Positions 34,906 to 42,560 of a stretch of DNA of 64,000 nt are shown piece after piece. The notes under the pieces are model-generated. The model made no database searches and was not told the DNA's origin. It was given only the letters and a program-made list of their open reading frames with translations. The DNA is taken from contig NZ_JAOCCU010000016.1 in assembly GCF_029840635.1 (NCBI RefSeq), positions 62,001 to 126,000 on the forward strand. Reading direction: 5' to 3'. The first letter of the stretch is position 1, and each line of letters opens with the position of its first letter. The translations under genes were made by a program, and so were the position numbers. This DNA is from Mitsuaria sp. GD03876 (GTDB taxonomy: Bacteria > Pseudomonadota > Gammaproteobacteria > Burkholderiales > Burkholderiaceae_C).

Positions 34906-35262
34906 ATGTCCGCTCGCATCGACGCCCCGCGTGAGATCGACGCCGCCGCGCCCGCGTCGCGTTCCGCCGCCGGCACCCGGTTCGACCAGGCCAGGCTGGA
35001 GGTCGGGAAGATCCAGAACCTGCGGCCCCTATCGCTGAAGCACGACACCCCCCCGGGTCTCGTCCAGGGCGTCTGGAACGACGTGAAGAAGAGGAAGGCG
35101 GAGTTGACCGCCCTGCAGAACAAGATGCAGGCCACCGGCGACATCCGGTTCGCCCCCAGGATCGCGATCCAGGCGGCCGAGGTGGACTACCGCGCCACGC
35201 TGGCCGCGAAGGTGCTGGCCAAGGCGGGCACCACCATCAAAGAAATCGCGACGGCCGCATGA
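34906..35262 (+). CDS. sctI: T3SS inner-rod protein SctI (HrpB/YscI-like)
   Basis: A 118-residue protein directly before sctJ, as in Hrp and Ysc operons. The C-terminal helix IRFAPRIAIQAAEVDYRATLAAKVLAKAGTTIKEIATAA shows the amphipathic pattern of the YscI/HrpB rod subunit. The N-terminal third is disordered (AAAPASRSAAGTRFDQAR). Early assembly of the rod links the basal body to the needle. Confidence rests on gene order plus the C-terminal pattern. Its stop overlaps the sctJ start. Confidence 0.68.
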   Translation: MSARIDAPREIDAAAPASRSAAGTRFDQARLEVGKIQNLRPLSLKHDTPPGLVQGVWNDVKKRKAELTALQNKMQATGDIRFAPRIAIQAAEVDYRATLAAKVLAKAGTTIKEIATAA

Positions 35263-36083
35263 TGGACACGAGCCGGCGCACCTGGAACCGTTCCGCCGCG
35301 CGGAGCCTGGCGGCCGCGCTCGCGCTGGCGGCGGCGATCGCCGGGTGCTCCGGCTCCATCGATCTGTACAACGGGCTCAGCGAGCGCGATGCCAACGAGG
35401 TGACCGCCGAACTCGACCGCCATGGCGTCGACGCGGCCAAGGTCCCGGGCGGGAAGCAGCTTTTCGCGGTGCGAGTGCCGCAGGACCGCTTCGCCTCGGC
35501 CGTCGCGATCCTGCAGGCCGCCGGACTGCCGCGCAACTCGTTCAGCCGGATGGGCGACGTGTTCAAGAAGGACGGCATGATCTCCACGCCGACCGAGGAA
35601 CGCGCCCGCTTCCTCGCCGCGCTGTCGCAGGAGCTCGAGAGCACGCTGTCGCAGATCGACGGCGTGGTGCTGGCCCGCGTCCATCCGGTGCTGCCCGAGC
35701 GCATCGTCCCGGGCGAGCCGGTGCTGCCCTCCTCGTGCTCGATCCTGATCAAGCATGCCCGGGACTGGGACACCGCCGCCTTCGAGCCGCGCATCCGCAA
35801 GCTGGTGGTGGCGAGCATCCCCGGCCTGGCGGAGGCGCCGGACAAGGTCGCCGTCGTGTTCGTGCCCGCCGACGCGGTCGCCGCGGCGGCCGTCGCCGCG
35901 GCCCCGTCCGCGTTCGGCGCGATGCCGGCGGGCTGGATCATCGGCACCGTGGCGGTGATCCTCGGGATCGCCGGTCCCGCGGGCTGGCTGGTCTGGCAAC
36001 GGCGGCGCGCGTCGACATCGGCCGCGGCGGCGGCGTCCGACGATCCGCTCGGCCTGGACGACGCCGGCCTGCGTTCGCCATGA
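35259..36083 (+). CDS. sctJ: T3SS inner-membrane ring lipoprotein SctJ (HrcJ/YscJ)
   Basis: A 274-residue YscJ/FliF-family lipoprotein of the inner ring. A basic N terminus and lipobox LAAAIAGCSGSIDLYNGLSE place the acylated Cys near 30. Ring-building-motif segments are DRHGVDAAKVPGGKQLFAVRVPQDRFASAVAILQAAGLPR and ERARFLAALSQELESTLSQIDGVVLARVHPVLPE. A C-terminal membrane helix (about 225-246) and a short cytosolic tail close it. ATG 35259 overlaps the sctI stop; ATG 35262 is an alternative. Confidence 0.93.
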   Translation: MMDTSRRTWNRSAARSLAAALALAAAIAGCSGSIDLYNGLSERDANEVTAELDRHGVDAAKVPGGKQLFAVRVPQDRFASAVAILQAAGLPRNSFSRMGDVFKKDGMISTPTEERARFLAALSQELESTLSQIDGVVLARVHPVLPERIVPGEPVLPSSCSILIKHARDWDTAAFEPRIRKLVVASIPGLAEAPDKVAVVFVPADAVAAAAVAAAPSAFGAMPAGWIIGTVAVILGIAGPAGWLVWQRRRASTSAAAAASDDPLGLDDAGLRSP

Positions 36084-36808
36084 CCGCCATGAGCGCCATG
36101 AGTGCCGATGGGGCGGAGCGCGCGGGCGGGCCCTCGGACTGGATCGCGCTCTGGTACGAGCCCTGGCGCGACATGCACCCGGCATGGTTCGACGAGGCGT
36201 CGCCGAGCATCCGCGGCGCCGACGCCGGCCTGGCGGACACGCGACGCTGGCTCGATCGGTTCCGGTCGCCGACGCCGGCCCTGCGCCCCGCCTACCGCTG
36301 GTTCTGCGGCCAGTTCGGCATCGACGCCGAGACGCCCCTGCCCTTGCACCGCCTGGCCGCGTTGCCGATGCCATGGCCCTGGGACCCGCCGGCGCTCGAT
36401 CGCGCCGCGCTCGCCCTGGGACGCGTCGCCCATGTCAGCCATTGCCTGGCCGACTCGCGGCGCGACCTGGCCCACCTGTTCGCCGCGGGCACGGGCGACA
36501 CGCTGCCGTGGCGCGAGGCCCTGCGGCAGGCGAAGGCCCGCCCGCTGCGACCGGACGGCCTGGGCCCGCCTACGGGCGGCGGCGATGCCGAGCTGCGCCG
36601 CTGGGCGCTGCCGCTGATGGGCCGGCTGGCGGACGACGCCTGGCCGGGCGCCTGGTCGCGCCTGCGCCTGCGCTGCGACCCGACGCTCCTGCGCGCGTCG
36701 GAGCCGCTGCCGCCGATTCCCGACAGCGCCGCCGGCCTGCGCCGGCAAGCCTGGCGCATCTGGCGCCACGGCGTCACCCCACCCACCGTTGCCTCGGAAC
36801 GCCCATGA
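36080..36808 (+). CDS. sctK: T3SS sorting-platform protein, SctK-like (HrpD/YscK)
   Basis: A 242-residue cytosolic protein directly downstream of sctJ and overlapping it (ATGA), which is the sctK/hrpD position. The Trp/Arg-rich SDWIALWYEPWRDMHPAWF start and a later ...LPMPWPWDPPALDRAALALGRVAHVSHC stretch resemble the weakly conserved SctK/HrpD proteins, which link the ring to the SctQ-SctL-SctN complex. There is no membrane helix. Because this family diverges strongly, the assignment leans on position. The stop overlaps the next gene by four bases. Confidence 0.65.
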   Translation: MTAMSAMSADGAERAGGPSDWIALWYEPWRDMHPAWFDEASPSIRGADAGLADTRRWLDRFRSPTPALRPAYRWFCGQFGIDAETPLPLHRLAALPMPWPWDPPALDRAALALGRVAHVSHCLADSRRDLAHLFAAGTGDTLPWREALRQAKARPLRPDGLGPPTGGGDAELRRWALPLMGRLADDAWPGAWSRLRLRCDPTLLRASEPLPPIPDSAAGLRRQAWRIWRHGVTPPTVASERP

Positions 36809-37569
36809 ACACCTCCGCCGAACTGATCGATCCGCCCGCGGCCACCCTGGCGCCCCCGGCGACCGCCGCGCCGCCGACCCGCGAGACGTCGACGCTGCGC
36901 TGGCGACTCGCGGTGCCCGACGACGCGGAGCACCTGCTGCGCATCTACAACGAGTCCATCGCCGGCGGCGGTCATTCGCCGATGCTGACGCACGCGACGG
37001 CGCAGGAGATCCGGGCCATCCTCGCGCGAGGGCGGCACAAGGGCTGGCCGCTGTGGGTCATGGCGGCGCCGGCCGACATGGCCAGCACGGCCGACAGGGG
37101 CGATGGCGAAGGCCGTCCGGAGGACACCGCGGCGGCCGCGCCATCGACCACGCCGGTCGCCTGGGCGCACATGCGCTCGATCGTCTGGGCGCCCGACGCC
37201 TGCCGCAGCACCGGCGACCTCTGGATCTACGTCGCCGAGTCCTGGCATGGCACCGGCATCGCGATGCGCATGATCCGGCGGATCTTCAAGGAATGCCGGC
37301 GCTACGGCTTCGACGCGGTCACCTGCTGGATCCTCGGCGTCAACCATCGCAGCCTGTCGCTGGCTCGCGCCTGCCGCCTGGAACGCTGGGCCCGCATGCC
37401 GGACGTGGTGGACTACGGCGGCCTGCGATTCGACCTCGAGGTCTGGGGCTGCCGGCTCGACGATCCGGTCTGGCTCGCCTACATGGACCGCCTGGAACGC
37501 CGCCATGCGGGCCTGGAGCGCCTGCGCGCCGTCCGCGCGGCGGACGCGGCGCCGGGCCTTCCGGCCTGA
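36805..37569 (+). CDS. GNAT acetyltransferase embedded in the T3SS operon
   Basis: A 254-residue protein with a GNAT fold. After a Pro/Ala-rich N-terminal tail (1-30), LRWRLAVPDDAEHLLRIYNESIAG (about 31-54) resembles phosphinothricin/ribosomal GNAT enzymes. The acetyl-CoA segment is DLWIYVAESWHGTGIAMRMIRRIFKECRRYGFDAVTCWILGVNHRSLSLARACRLERWARM. It overlaps the sctK stop by four bases and precedes sctT by 34, so it is translationally coupled to the apparatus genes. Its target (needle, effector, host protein or small molecule) is unknown. Confidence 0.8.
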   Translation: MNTSAELIDPPAATLAPPATAAPPTRETSTLRWRLAVPDDAEHLLRIYNESIAGGGHSPMLTHATAQEIRAILARGRHKGWPLWVMAAPADMASTADRGDGEGRPEDTAAAAPSTTPVAWAHMRSIVWAPDACRSTGDLWIYVAESWHGTGIAMRMIRRIFKECRRYGFDAVTCWILGVNHRSLSLARACRLERWARMPDVVDYGGLRFDLEVWGCRLDDPVWLAYMDRLERRHAGLERLRAVRAADAAPGLPA

Positions 37570-37603
37570 CGCCGCCGACCCCGCCCGATCGCGCAGGCCG
37601 CCG

Positions 37604-38410
37604 ATGACGCCGGACCATCCCGCCTTCCTGTTCACGGCCATCCAGGTCATGGCGCTGTCCATGGCCCGCGCGGCGGGCATGGTGGCGTTCCTGCCCTTCC
37701 TCGTGCGTCAGCAGACCACCGCGGCGGTGCGCGGCGCCGTCTGCCTGGCCCTGTCGCTGCCCGCGGCGCTGGCGGTCTGGCCGCAGTTCAGCGCCGCGCC
37801 GCCCGCGCCGGAGGCCGTGATGCTGCTGGCGCTCAAGGAGGGATTCCTGGGCGCGCTGCTGGGCATGCTCACGGCGATCCCGTTCTGGGCGGTGCGCGGC
37901 ATGGGCACGCTGATCGACAACCAGCGCGGCGCCAACGCGGCCCAGCAGGTCAACCCGGCGCTGCAGGCCGACGCCACGCTGCTGGGCGAGCTGGCGGAGC
38001 GCGCCTTCATCGCGCTGCTGATCGACCTGGGCCTGCTGCAGGCCTGCTACACGGCGCTGGCGGCCAGCCACGCGCAGTGGCCGATGCTGGCGCTCTTTCC
38101 GCCGCTGGACGTGCCGCACTGGCAGGCCATCCTCGCGGCCCTGGCCGGGTCGCTGACGCAGGCGCTGCTGCTGGCGGGCCCGGCCCTGCTGCTCCTGCTG
38201 ATGATCGAGCTGGTGCTGGCCATCGCCAGCACGGCGGTCCAGGGCCTGGATGTCTACGCGTCGGCGATGGCGGTGAAGACAGTCTCCGCGCTGGCGATCG
38301 TCGCGTTGATCGCGGTGCCGCTGTTCGACAAGACCGTCGAGGACGCGCTGCGCTGGTGGCGCGAGGGGCTGCTCGACGCCGTCGGCCTGGCGTTGCCACC
38401 GCCGCGCTGA
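37604..38410 (+). CDS. sctT: T3SS export-apparatus protein SctT (HrcT/YscT)
   Basis: A 268-residue membrane protein of the FliR/SctT family with about six to eight hydrophobic segments. Typical features are SMARAAGMVAFLPFL near the N terminus, ALKEGFLGALLGMLTAIPFWAVRGMGTLIDNQRGAN (about 80-115), and the C-terminal LDVYASAMAVKTVSALAIVALIAVPLF. It forms the core export gate with SctR and SctS; SctR, SctS and SctT are in two separate operons here. The frame starts at ATG 37604. Confidence 0.92.
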   Translation: MTPDHPAFLFTAIQVMALSMARAAGMVAFLPFLVRQQTTAAVRGAVCLALSLPAALAVWPQFSAAPPAPEAVMLLALKEGFLGALLGMLTAIPFWAVRGMGTLIDNQRGANAAQQVNPALQADATLLGELAERAFIALLIDLGLLQACYTALAASHAQWPMLALFPPLDVPHWQAILAALAGSLTQALLLAGPALLLLLMIELVLAIASTAVQGLDVYASAMAVKTVSALAIVALIAVPLFDKTVEDALRWWREGLLDAVGLALPPPR

Positions 38411-38434
38411 AGCCGCCGCAACGAGGCGCCGTCC

Positions 38435-39577
38435 ATGTCCGAGAAGAATCTCCCGCCGACCGAGTCCCGCAAGCGCCAGGCCCGCGAGGACGGCCAGGTC
38501 GGCGTCAGCCAGGACTCCCTGAAGATCCTGAGGCTGCTGCTGATGGCGGAACTCGCCTTCGCCACCGAGCCGCTGTGGCGCGGCATGGTCGACGCGCTGC
38601 TCGAGGCGGCGCTGCGCCAGACGGCGCAGCCGGGCGGGATCGGCCTGGCGATGAGCTGGGAGTCGTTCCTGCCGGTCCTGGTCGCGCTGCTGGTGCTGGC
38701 GGTGCTCCCCGCCCTCGTCGCCGTCATCGGCACGCTGGCGCAGACGCGCTTCAACATCGCCGGCAAGGCGCTGGGCAAGGGGGTCGACAAGCTCAATCCG
38801 GGCGCGAACCTGAAGAACCTGGTCTCCGGGCAGAAGCTCATGATGGCGGTGCTCGGCCCGGTGCGCAGCCTGCTGCTGCTGAGCGTGGCGTGGATGAAGC
38901 TCCACGCGGAACTGCCCAACGTCGCGCAGGCCTTCCGGGTCGATCCGGCGCAGGGCTGGACGCTGTCGCTGGCGATGCTCCAGGGCGTGGAACGCCACTG
39001 CATCGTCGTGCTGGTGCTGCTGATCGTCACCGACATCCTGCTGCAGCGCTACCTGGTCTTCCGCCAGCTGCGCATGGACATCAGCGAGGTGCGCCGCGAC
39101 TACAAGCAGAACGAGGGCGATCCCATGCTCAAGGGCACGCGCAAGCAGTTCGCCAAGGAGATCGCGATGTCCGACAGCCCGCCCGCGCGCCAGCGGCCGA
39201 GCGCGGTGGTCGTGAACCCGGAGCACGTCGCGGTGTCGCTGTACTACGACCCGGAGGAAACCGAGGTGCCGCTGATCCTGGACAAGCGCACCGACGAGGA
39301 GGCGCTCGCCCTGCGCCGCAAGGCCCGCGAGGACGGCGTGCCGGTCGTGCGGTATGTCGGGCTGGCGCGGCGCCTGCTGGAGACGGGCGAGGTCGGCAAG
39401 CCGGTGCCCGACCCGTCCTTCCGCGCCATCGCGTTGCTGCTGCGGGTCATCGAGGTCTACGAGCAGCAGGCGCCGGAGCTGCTGCGGCCGACCCTGCGTC
39501 CCGGCGAGGACGAGAGCCGGCTGGACCTCGCCTCGGTGGACGACGAGATCGGGCAGCAGATGCTGGACCTGGCCTGA
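38435..39577 (+). CDS. sctU: T3SS export switch protein SctU (HrcU/YscU)
   Basis: A 380-residue FlhB/SctU-family protein. EKNLPPTESRKRQAREDGQV at the N terminus is a canonical start, followed by four membrane segments and a cytosolic domain. The autocleavage motif appears as NPEH (about residue 251, in VVVNPEHVAVSLYY) rather than the usual NPTH. Later KARE-DGVPVVRYVGLARRLLETGEVGKPVPD and FRAIALLLRVIEVYE match SctU. Cleavage between Asn and Pro would control the substrate switch. It ends the forward operon and converges with sctO. Confidence 0.92.
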   Translation: MSEKNLPPTESRKRQAREDGQVGVSQDSLKILRLLLMAELAFATEPLWRGMVDALLEAALRQTAQPGGIGLAMSWESFLPVLVALLVLAVLPALVAVIGTLAQTRFNIAGKALGKGVDKLNPGANLKNLVSGQKLMMAVLGPVRSLLLLSVAWMKLHAELPNVAQAFRVDPAQGWTLSLAMLQGVERHCIVVLVLLIVTDILLQRYLVFRQLRMDISEVRRDYKQNEGDPMLKGTRKQFAKEIAMSDSPPARQRPSAVVVNPEHVAVSLYYDPEETEVPLILDKRTDEEALALRRKAREDGVPVVRYVGLARRLLETGEVGKPVPDPSFRAIALLLRVIEVYEQQAPELLRPTLRPGEDESRLDLASVDDEIGQQMLDLA

Positions 39578-39631
39578 CGCCTGCCGACTGCCGCCGGGCG
39601 GGCGCGGCGGGGGCGGCGGGCGCGGGCGCGC

Positions 39632-40126
39632 TCAGCCGTCCTCGCGCAGTTCCGCCTCGATCAGCGTGTACTTCTCGCGCCGCCGCGCCAGCGCGCGCTG
39701 GCGGTCGAGGGCCTCGCCCAACGCCAGCTCGGCGGCATCCCGTTCGCGTTCCCGGTCCGCCACCAGGCGGCGCGCGACGTCGATCCGGTCGATCTGCGCC
39801 TGGTCGGCCTGCCGCCAGCGCCGCAGCATGGGCGAATCGCCGGGATCGGCCTGGCAGGCCGCGCGCAGCGCCGCGCGCCGCTCGGCCACGTCGACGATGC
39901 AGTCGGCCAGCGCCTGGCGGGCATCGGCCAGCGCCTGGCGGGCCGCCTCGCTGGCGCGCTGCGCCCGCAGCAACTCCGCCTCCGCCAGCGCGGCCCGGCG
40001 CTGCGCCAGGCTGCCGATGCGGCGCACGTCGGGCAAGCGGGCATCGGGTGGCGACGGCACCGCCTCCTCATGCGGACCGCGGCGCGGGCCGGGCCGATCG
40101 GCCGAACGGTCGGCGCCCGCCTTCAT
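39632..40126 (-). CDS. sctO: T3SS central-stalk protein, SctO-like (YscO/HrpO)
   Basis: A 164-residue Arg/Ala-rich coiled-coil protein following sctN by seven bases. Long heptad-like helices run from about 40 to 160 (RRAALAEAELLRAQRASEAARQALADARQALADC). This matches the fold and position of SctO/HrpO, which contacts the ATPase SctN and gate protein SctV. Sequence similarity within this family is low, so the call rests on coiled-coil character, length and neighbours. It is the last gene of the leftward operon. Confidence 0.68.
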   Translation of the reverse strand: MKAGADRSADRPGPRRGPHEEAVPSPPDARLPDVRRIGSLAQRRAALAEAELLRAQRASEAARQALADARQALADCIVDVAERRAALRAACQADPGDSPMLRRWRQADQAQIDRIDVARRLVADRERERDAAELALGEALDRQRALARRREKYTLIEAELREDG

Positions 40127-40133
40127 CGCGCGA

Positions 40134-41486
40134 TCAGGCGGCGCCCGCGGTCAGCGCGTTCAGCTGGGAGAGGCTCTCCTCCCACGGCGCGGGATGGCGC
40201 GTGTCCTGGCGCAGGAAGTCGATGACCTTCGGATAGTCCGCGACGATGCGGTCGGTCGCGGCGTCCAGGCCCGGCCGGTACTCGCCCAGGCGCACCATCA
40301 GTTCCATCTCCCGATAGCCCGACAGCACCTGGCGGATCCGATTGGCGGCGCGGCCCTGCTCGCGAGGCACGATGTTGGACATCACCCGGCTCAGGCTCGC
40401 CAGCACGTCGACGGCGGGGTACTGCCCCTGCTCGGCGAGCTTGCGCGACAGCACGACGTGCCCGTCCAGCAGCGACACCGCCTCCTCGCTGATCGGATCG
40501 GAGCGCAGTTCCCCTTCCAGCAGCACCGTGTACAGCGCCGTGATGGAGCCGCCGGCGGCATTGCCGGCGCGCTCGATCAGGCGGGGCAGCAAGGCGTAGA
40601 CCGAGGGCGGAAAACCGGCCCGCGCCGGCGCCTCGCCGGCGGCCAGGCCGATCTCGCGCTGGGCCCGCGCGAGACGCGTCAGCGAGTCCACCATCAGCAG
40701 CACGTTGAGGCCCTGGTCGCGCAGGCCCTCGGCGATCGCGGTCGCGGTGAAGGCCGCGCGCACCCGTTCGATCGAGGTCCGGTCCGACGTCGCGCACACG
40801 ATCACGGTGCGCGACAGCAACTCGGGATCGAACTCGTGCTCGGTGAACTCGCGCACCTCGCGCCCCCGTTCGCCGATCAGCGCGACGACGATCGCATCGG
40901 CCGGACTGCCACGTCCCACGGCCGCCATCAGCGTCGTCTTGCCGCAACCTGGCCCGGCGAACAGGCCGACCCGCTGCCCTTGCCCGATCGTCAACAGCAT
41001 GTCCAGGCTGCGCACGCCGGTCGGAAAACGGTCCTTGATGCGCCAGCGCTCGACCGGCGGCGGCGCGTCGGCGATCACCCGGCGCCGCACCAGGCCGTCC
41101 TCGCCCGGACGCAGCGGCGCGCCGCCGTCCAGCGGATCGCCGAAGCCGTCGAGGATGCGGCCCAGCAACGGCCGGCCGACGGTCACGTGGTGCACGGTGC
41201 GCAGCGGCCGGATCACGCACTCGCCGGAAATGCCCTCCAGCGCCGTCAGCGACGACAACAACACATTGGGACCGGTGAAGCCGACGACCTCGCAACGCCA
41301 CACCCGGCTGGCATCGCCGGGACGATAGACCTCGCACAGTTCGCCGACGCTGGCGCCCGGCACGGTGCCCTCGATCAGCATGCCCAGCACGCGATGCACC
41401 TGGCCGAGCTGCCGCGTCAGCGGCACGCCCGCCATCGCGCCCTCGACGCGAGCGCCCAGGCGTCGGGCGATGTCGGCGGTCACCAT
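40134..41486 (-). CDS. sctN: T3SS ATPase SctN (HrcN/YscN)
   Basis: A 450-residue F1-beta-like hexameric ATPase that powers unfolding of substrates. It has Walker A GPGCGKTT (about 178-185), Walker B LLMVDSLTRLARAQREI, the characteristic GLAAGEAPARAGFPPSVYALLPRLIERAG segment and SITALYTVLLEGE. Length is normal. It overlaps the upstream sctD by 7 bases. Confidence 0.95.
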   Translation of the reverse strand: MVTADIARRLGARVEGAMAGVPLTRQLGQVHRVLGMLIEGTVPGASVGELCEVYRPGDASRVWRCEVVGFTGPNVLLSSLTALEGISGECVIRPLRTVHHVTVGRPLLGRILDGFGDPLDGGAPLRPGEDGLVRRRVIADAPPPVERWRIKDRFPTGVRSLDMLLTIGQGQRVGLFAGPGCGKTTLMAAVGRGSPADAIVVALIGERGREVREFTEHEFDPELLSRTVIVCATSDRTSIERVRAAFTATAIAEGLRDQGLNVLLMVDSLTRLARAQREIGLAAGEAPARAGFPPSVYALLPRLIERAGNAAGGSITALYTVLLEGELRSDPISEEAVSLLDGHVVLSRKLAEQGQYPAVDVLASLSRVMSNIVPREQGRAANRIRQVLSGYREMELMVRLGEYRPGLDAATDRIVADYPKVIDFLRQDTRHPAPWEESLSQLNALTAGAA

Positions 41487-42559
41487 CCGATCCGCACCTT
41501 GCGCGGTCCGTCGAAGACGAGCACGCCCGGCTGGACATCGACCAGGCGCCAGTCGCCGATCTCGTCGCCAGGATCGAGCCGCCGGCCGTCCGTCAGGATC
41601 ACGTGGCTCTGAGCGCCGAGCAGCACCGAGCGGACGTCGAACGGGAGCGTCACGGTGCCTTCTCCGGGAATGCGCACGAGCAGGCGGCCGCCTTCGCTCC
41701 TTCGGTCTGCCATCGCGATCGGCGCGGTGCCGTCCGAGGCGGGCGTGGCGGAGGCGGTCCGCGACGCGGTCCGGGCCGCGACCGCGGTGTCCGCGGCCTG
41801 ATCCGGCGAGGCGGAAGCGGCGGAAGCAGTGGACGCGGCCGACGTCGCCGAGGCGGCCGAGGACACCGGTTCGGACCTGGCGACGTCGGCACCCGCCGAC
41901 GCGGCGCCGGGCTCGTCCTCCGATGCCTGCCGGACCAGCGCGGCGACGCCGAGCATCGTGGACAGCAGGCCCGAGGCGACGATCACGCTGCCCAGGGCCC
42001 GCATCGGACGTTTCGTCGTCCGGGATCGCAGCCGGCGCGCGCCACCGGCGCGAACGTCACCGACGATCGCGGGCGCTTCGGCGCGCGGGGGCTGCGCGGG
42101 TGCGCCGTCATCGCGCATGCCGGCCCCCGGTTCGTCATCGGCCGATGACGACAGCGCCGGCGCTTCGACAAGGACGGCATCGGCGGCGGGCATCGTCGCC
42201 GTCGCGGGAGGCGTCCACGGATCCCAGGCGTCCTCGGACGGCCGGTTCGCCAACCAGACCGTGCCGGCCCGGAAGGCCTCGCCGACGGCCAGCGGCACCG
42301 GCTCGCCGGGCGCGAGGACCTCGCCCGACGCGAGACCGACGCCGTCGTCCAGCGCCTCCAGGCGCAAGGTGCCGTCGGGCATCCTGAGCACGCGCAGCTG
42401 CACCGGGGCAATACCCTCGTCGAGCAACAGCAGGTCGGCCTCGTCGCCGGCGCCGACCGTCAGCGCGTCCTCCAGCGGCAGCGCCGCGCCCGCCTGCAGG
42501 CCCGAGAGGACGCGCAGTTCCAGGGTGCCGGTGTCCACGGGCAGGAGCGTGTCGGTCAC
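41480..42559 (-). CDS. sctD: T3SS inner-membrane ring protein, SctD-like (HrpQ/YscD), short form
   Basis: A 359-residue protein in the sctV-sctN gap, where hrpQ/sctD lies in Hrp1 clusters. An N-terminal FHA-like cytoplasmic domain (about 10-115) is followed by a Pro/Ala/Asp linker and one membrane helix near 188-209 (ALGSVIVASGLLSTMLGVAA). After a long Ala/Ser/Thr-rich linker comes only one ~70-residue periplasmic domain (about 289-359). Usual SctD has three ring-building modules, so this is a reduced periplasmic form. Assignment is from layout and position. Confidence 0.75.
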   Translation of the reverse strand: MTDTLLPVDTGTLELRVLSGLQAGAALPLEDALTVGAGDEADLLLLDEGIAPVQLRVLRMPDGTLRLEALDDGVGLASGEVLAPGEPVPLAVGEAFRAGTVWLANRPSEDAWDPWTPPATATMPAADAVLVEAPALSSSADDEPGAGMRDDGAPAQPPRAEAPAIVGDVRAGGARRLRSRTTKRPMRALGSVIVASGLLSTMLGVAALVRQASEDEPGAASAGADVARSEPVSSAASATSAASTASAASASPDQAADTAVAARTASRTASATPASDGTAPIAMADRRSEGGRLLVRIPGEGTVTLPFDVRSVLLGAQSHVILTDGRRLDPGDEIGDWRLVDVQPGVLVFDGPRKVRIGW

Positions 42560-42560
42560 G

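Noticed and set aside
37340-39226. 628-codon minus-strand frame opposite sctT/sctU
   Set aside because: Antisense to two recognised T3SS genes, composition His/Gln/Arg-rich, no motif.
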